From NCBI RefSeq assembly GCF_002161765.1, contig NZ_NFIN01000025.1, positions 1 to 44,461 on the forward strand: 44,461 bases of DNA, read 5' to 3'. Origin of the DNA: Bacteroides sp. An322 (GTDB taxonomy: Bacteria; Bacteroidota; Bacteroidia; Bacteroidales; Bacteroidaceae). The translations under genes and the position numbers were made by a program. Each line of letters begins with the position of its first letter. Positions within the stretch are counted from its first letter, which is position 1. The notes beneath the pieces are model-generated. The model was not told the DNA's origin, made no database searches, and saw nothing but the letters and a program-made list of their open reading frames with translations. Positions 41,308-44,461 of this stretch are shown here, one piece after another.

Positions 41308-41338
41308 TTGCATTTGGCGGAATAAATGCTTATATTTG
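41308..41338 (+). promoter_or_regulatory. Promoter of the MntA-type gene
   Basis: TTG (41308-41310), 20 nt, then TATATTTG (41331-41338). An unusually strong AGGAGG lies at 41345-41350, ahead of the ATG at 41358. These signals exclude the long upstream in-frame start. Confidence 0.65.
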
Positions 41339-41357
41339 CAGAAAAGGAGGAGCTAAC

Positions 41358-41654
41358 ATGAAGACAAAAGATGAATATATCAAGTTATTACAATCGTGTG
41401 CAACGATTTTGCGTGAACAATTTGATGTCCGTACACTTTGCTTGTTTGGCTCCGTAGCCCGAAACGAACAAACAGAAGATAGTGATGTAGATATTTGTGT
41501 AGAAATGGAACCGAAGCTTTATCGTTTTGTGGAATTAGGTATGTTTCTTGAAAAATTGTTAGACAGTCGTGTGGACGTAGTTCGTATGCATCGCAATATG
41601 AATGCCTTGTTACAAAAAGAAATCGAAAAAGACCGTATCTATGTGTTGTCGTGA
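41358..41654 (+). CDS. MntA-type minimal nucleotidyltransferase (antitoxin)
   Basis: This 98-residue protein carries the polymerase-beta-like motif G31-S32-x-A-R with D43 and D45 (LFGSVARNEQTEDSDVDICV). Characterised MntA antitoxins add AMP to a tyrosine of the HEPN toxin HepT. The active-site residues are intact. The gene overlaps the truncated hepT-like frame that follows, the usual order for this toxin-antitoxin type. Confidence 0.88.
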   Translation: MKTKDEYIKLLQSCATILREQFDVRTLCLFGSVARNEQTEDSDVDICVEMEPKLYRFVELGMFLEKLLDSRVDVVRMHRNMNALLQKEIEKDRIYVLS

Positions 41655-41808
41655 GCGGAAAGAAAGAATATTGTTGACTTTAAGACAGGTAGAACATTCT
41701 ATTCTTTTATTGCAAGAATGGAATAAAGGTATGTCTAATGCTGACGATTATTTGCTTTCTCCAGAGGGTACTAAAAACTGGAATGCCTTAAATAGAGTGC
41801 TTACATAA
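41641..41808 (+). pseudogene. Truncated HepT-like (HEPN) toxin
   Basis: The 55-codon frame (MCCRERKERILLTLRQVEHS, then ILLLQEWNKGMSNADDYLLS) matches the N-terminal helices of HepT toxins. It then stops after PEGTKNWNALNRVLT, about half the usual length of some 110 residues. The catalytic R-x4-6-H of HEPN RNases, which lies in the C-terminal half, is missing. It overlaps the MntA gene by 14 nt. It is probably inactive, leaving MntA as an orphan. Confidence 0.65.
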
Positions 41809-41880
41809 ACTTTCTTACTAAAATATGATAAGAAGCAATAAATCCACATGATATACCAGTGATGTTTTGATAAAACTTTT

Positions 41881-41888
41881 TATATTTG
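41881..41888 (+). promoter_or_regulatory. -7 box of the HNH gene
   Basis: TATATTTG matches TAnnTTTG and lies 11 nt before the ATG at 41900, excluding the upstream in-frame start at 41867. Confidence 0.55.
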
Positions 41889-41899
41889 CAAAAAAAATC

Positions 41900-42292
41900 A
41901 TGAATATGATCGATAATGATATGATAATCGATATAACCGCTCCAGACGTTATTCAGGAAATTTGGGAAAAAGGAATATCTGTTGATGGATATGATGCAAA
42001 TTTATATCGTCAAGATTTTGCCGGTGCATGGATTGCACGAGATAAATATGGAAATACAGAAAGTATGTTGGGATGGGAAATAGACCATGTTTATCCTACA
42101 GCAAAAGGAGGAGATAATCATTTTATCAATTTACGTCCGATGAATTGGCAAAATAATAGAAGCAAGGGTGATGATTTCCCCGATTATCTTGCTGTTGTCA
42201 CATCAGAAAAGAGCGTGAACATTCAAACTGAGGCCAATTATACCGTCAATCAAAAGTTAGTGGAAGAGCTAAAAAAACTTTATGAATTATGA
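41900..42292 (+). CDS. HNH endonuclease
   Basis: This 130-residue protein has a full HNH beta-beta-alpha metal finger: D62-H63 in WEIDHVYPTAKGGDN, Asn77 in FINLRPMNWQNN, and N85/N86 before RSKGD. The N-terminal half (ITAPDVIQEIWEKGISVDGY) may recognise a partner or substrate. The stop overlaps the start of an ATPase (ATGA), so they were translationally coupled. HNH plus ATPase pairs occur in anti-phage systems such as Septu, but the partner here is broken. Confidence 0.85.
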   Translation: MNMIDNDMIIDITAPDVIQEIWEKGISVDGYDANLYRQDFAGAWIARDKYGNTESMLGWEIDHVYPTAKGGDNHFINLRPMNWQNNRSKGDDFPDYLAVVTSEKSVNIQTEANYTVNQKLVEELKKLYEL

Positions 42293-42630
42293 TTAAAGGA
42301 ATTGCCATAGAAAAGTTATTTGGCATCTATAATTATGATATTAAGATACCTCAGGGAGAGAATGTAAGCATTCTTACCGGTCCTAATGGTTATGGTAAAA
42401 CAACGATATTAAACATTATCAGGCATTTATTGAATTGTGAATTTTGGTTTTTTTATTTCTTAGAGTTTAGGCGGATTTTAATTTTGTTTGATTCGGATAA
42501 ATATATAGAAATACAAAAGTCTGCTGTTGCACAGCTTGATTATACATTGTTATCAGACAAAGATACTGTAGACTTAAGTGGAACATTACAATCTCAGGCA
42601 AAAATAGCATTAAAGGAAAATGACCGCTGA
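42289..42630 (+). pseudogene. AAA ATPase, N-terminal fragment
   Basis: The 113-codon frame starts like an SMC/ABC-type AAA ATPase (MIKGIAIEKLFGIYNYDIKI) with an intact Walker A (GPNGYGKTT, 31-39), followed by NIIRHLLNCEFWFFYFLEF. It ends at residue 113 without signature, Walker B or C-terminal domain; such ATPases are usually 400 residues or more. It overlaps the HNH gene by 4 nt. It looks like a gene cut by an internal deletion, with the next frame being what remains downstream. Confidence 0.7.
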
Positions 42631-42958
42631 TAAACTGAAAAACTATGACTTTTTGCATACAAGTTGTTATAACCCAGCTTCCAGTCATGGTTTGATAGAG
42701 AAGGACGATTTAGACGATTTTATAGAAAGACATCAAGAGTGTTCTGATTGGGAATTTATAAATGGGCATGATTTTATTCAAAGATTATGTTTCTATTTGA
42801 AATCTACCCATCATAAAAATAACCTAAATGAGGAAAAGATTAAGTTTGCGTTATATCCTTGTTTCGATATGAATGCATTTCAAAGAACATTGCTTTATGG
42901 AAATATACGACGATGGGAAGTAAATAATGGAAAACCTATTCTGAAACCTGTATCGTAA
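42620..42958 (+). pseudogene. Orphan C-terminal fragment, possibly DUF4435/TOPRIM-like partner
   Basis: The 112-codon frame (MTADKLKNYDFLHTSCYNPA, later DWEFINGHDFIQRLCFYLKS) overlaps the truncated ATPase in the +1 frame. The text INGHDFIQ and a following helical part look to me like the end of a DUF4435-type protein, the partner of AAA ATPases in PARIS-like systems. This is weak. No nucleotide-binding or TOPRIM acidic motif is present. A fusion of two operon ends by deletion near 42620-42632 would explain both frames. Confidence 0.4.
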
Positions 42959-43043
42959 ACATTAAAGATACTCGTAAAAAGTAGGTAATCAGCCCAAAAT
43001 CAGCCATTGACTGAAAGCTTTATCTTCGTTGCGAATAAGAATC

Positions 43044-43532
43044 ATGATTACTATCAAACACACCGATTTCACGTCCGACATCAGTTTGGCATCCATGCTG
43101 ATGGTCTGCACAAAAGAAAACATGTTGGATACCTGCAAGAAACTCGGTCTCTATGTCAGCCCAAATCTAAGAAAGGAAGAGACGGCACGCCGCATTGCGC
43201 AGGAGATTTTAGACAATCCCCTTGCCGTGCTGTGTAGCCTGAGCAAGAGTGAACTGCAATTAGTGGACGAGTTTGTGAAGGCAGGTCCGAACCAATACCT
43301 CACCAAAAAAATGCGTAAGACACAATATAAGTTGCAGAAATACGCGCTAATATTGACTTTCGAAGATTTCGCGGCCAATGAATGGAAGATGCTGATGCCA
43401 GATTGTGTACGTGAGTCGCTTTCCAACAGTTTGCCGACCATTCTGTCCATCACAGAGAAAACGGGAAAGGCACCGAGTTACAAAGAATTTCAGATGCTGG
43501 CGTTTCTAAACTCGTTAGAAGGCTGTAAGTGA
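43044..43532 (+). CDS. Hypothetical protein with SAP-like helical region
   Basis: This 162-residue soluble protein begins MITIKHTDFTSDISLASMLM. Residues about 25-55 (TKENMLDTCKKLGLYVSPNL with RKEETARRIAQEIL) have the helix-extended-helix look of SAP/Rho-N-type nucleic-acid-binding motifs. The rest is helical, with the block DNPLAVLCSLSKSELQLVDE. I do not recognise a family. I chose ATG 43044; an earlier in-frame start at 43029 gives 167 residues. The base composition is closer to that of the core genes than to its AT-rich neighbours. Confidence 0.65.
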   Translation: MITIKHTDFTSDISLASMLMVCTKENMLDTCKKLGLYVSPNLRKEETARRIAQEILDNPLAVLCSLSKSELQLVDEFVKAGPNQYLTKKMRKTQYKLQKYALILTFEDFAANEWKMLMPDCVRESLSNSLPTILSITEKTGKAPSYKEFQMLAFLNSLEGCK

Positions 43533-43607
43533 ATAGGATTCCGGCAAAAATCGCCTTGGCTACAACCTTGTATTAATTATTCAAGACTAATTTTTAACAT
43601 AACTCGG

Positions 43608-43650
43608 TTTAGGGCATTGTTTAGTGTCTTTTCAAAAGGGATGTCCTAAA
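43608..43650. repeat. Short inverted repeat upstream of the AAA gene
   Basis: TTTAGGGCAT (43608-43617) and ATGTCCTAAA (43641-43650) pair with one mismatch around a 23-nt loop. It could be a terminator-like or operator structure, or the relic of a mobile element end. Confidence 0.4.
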
Positions 43651-43673
43651 TTAAACAATTATTTTTATTATTT

Positions 43674-44461
43674 ATGATACAAAAAATCTCATTTCAGAAT
43701 TACAAAGCCTTTGAGAAAGGAGAAATAAAAATAAAGCCTATAACCATATTATTGGGAGCTAATAGTGTTGGTAAAAGTAGTATAATTAATTTATTGTTAA
43801 TGCTACAACAAACGGCTAATTCAAGAAACTACAAATCAGCTCTTAGATTACATGGTGAAAACGTGAGTATGGGTGAATGTGAAAATATATTTAGAAATAA
43901 AAAAACTGAAAATAATATAGTTATTGGTTTTGATTTTAATAATTCAACATTATTGGAACTATTAAAAGGTGGTTTATTAGAGGATTTTATTGATATTTTA
44001 TTTCAGCCAATAGAACTTCTGTCTAGTTTTCCTGATTACAGATTAAAGAATAATATAAATATAAATATAAATCAATTCCTTAATCAGAAACAGGAAATAG
44101 ACACCCAAGTTTATGCTTCAAAACAAAAATTTATAAAATTATATACAACTATAGAATCTATCATGAATAATAGTAGCAATACGTATTCTGATAAATTAAG
44201 ATACTATTTAATAAATATCAAAAAAGAGGTTCTACTCAATGAAAAAAAACATATAGAATTATTATATGATTTTCTAAGAAATGTAAAAGATATCATACAG
44301 ATAGAAGATGAAACTTTTAATTTATCATTTGAATTACTTTTTACAAAATCAAACAAAAAAGAAGATGTACTTAAGATTAAAAAAGTGTCTTTAATTTATA
44401 AAAAGCACTCCATTTTAGATATAGAACTTATACTGAATAAAAACAATTCTACATATGAGAA
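43674..44461 (+). CDS. AAA family ATPase (AAA15/OLD-like), cut by window end
   Basis: The frame is open from ATG 43674 to the last base (262 codons, no stop). It begins MIQKISFQNYKAFEKGEIKI with Walker A GANSVGKSS (28-36) followed by IINLLLMLQQT, the pattern of AAA15 and OLD/RecF-like ATPases. Many of these act in anti-phage systems (Gabija, Retron, PARIS, Septu). A Lys/Asn-rich middle segment follows. The DNA is very AT-rich compared with the genes before 40 kb, suggesting recent transfer. The effector domain or partner gene lies outside the window. Confidence 0.82.
   Translation, partial: MIQKISFQNYKAFEKGEIKIKPITILLGANSVGKSSIINLLLMLQQTANSRNYKSALRLHGENVSMGECENIFRNKKTENNIVIGFDFNNSTLLELLKGGLLEDFIDILFQPIELLSSFPDYRLKNNINININQFLNQKQEIDTQVYASKQKFIKLYTTIESIMNNSSNTYSDKLRYYLINIKKEVLLNEKKHIELLYDFLRNVKDIIQIEDETFNLSFELLFTKSNKKEDVLKIKKVSLIYKKHSILDIELILNKNNSTYE

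Noticed and set aside
41199..41357. Longer start for the MntA gene
   Set aside because: The extra N-terminal part translates the dispersed repeat and the promoter. The AGGAGG and ATG at 41358 are clearly the true start.

Overview
The window is a chromosomal segment of a Bacteroidales bacterium, most likely Bacteroides or Phocaeicola. The evidence is the repeated Bacteroidetes -7 promoter element TAnnTTTG ahead of genes, the UpxY / N-acetylmuramoyl-alanine amidase / HU-like / 31-residue 'smalltalk' gene set, a TonB-dependent receptor, Bacteroides-type lipoprotein signals, and intergenic DNA crowded with long inverted repeats. No rRNA, tRNA or CRISPR array was seen.

Layout: 1-90 is the end of a probable transposase. 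158-6388 holds a YeiH-type transporter, an M23 peptidase, a C69 dipeptidase and a lone protein of unknown function that may be a nuclease. 6713-11151 is a polyamine importer operon (potA-B-C-D) whose PotD has an unusual C-terminal membrane anchor. 11152-13316 holds a small lipoprotein, two paired-hairpin (REPIN-like) elements, a six-unit 40-bp hairpin array with its own promoter-like sequence, and a DUF6261-type gene. 13317-16148 carries a secreted basic-repeat protein and an AsmA-like/GT51 glycosyltransferase. 16203-20164 (minus strand) has rfbB, a YfcE-type phosphoesterase, a cytidylate-kinase-like protein and a MATE transporter. 20391-25012 has xseA, xseB, ilvE and a CNNM/CorC protein. 25023-31152 is a metal-type RND efflux cluster (His-rich small protein, adaptor, pump, outer-membrane channel). 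31278-35094 has metA, a U32-family protein and an overlapping membrane/zinc-ribbon gene. 35241-37607 is a TonB-dependent receptor.

From about 38.1 kb the window turns accessory: upxY without capsule genes, a smalltalk-HU-amidase operon on the minus strand, then a divergent three-gene cluster (40045-41164). Two proteins of that cluster, one soluble and one membrane-bound, carry the identical nonapeptide GTIHQLSTG written with mostly different codons. After it come a MntA-type nucleotidyltransferase with a truncated HepT toxin, an HNH endonuclease overlapping a truncated ATPase and an orphan C-terminal fragment, an unknown protein, and an AT-rich AAA ATPase that runs off the end. I read 40-44.5 kb as a partly decayed defence or conflict island; the shared-motif cluster is the best candidate for an undescribed system.

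Intergenic DNA is unusually structured. At least four inverted-repeat families recur between genes of every relative orientation, and in at least two genes the repeat arm encodes the last residues and the stop codon.
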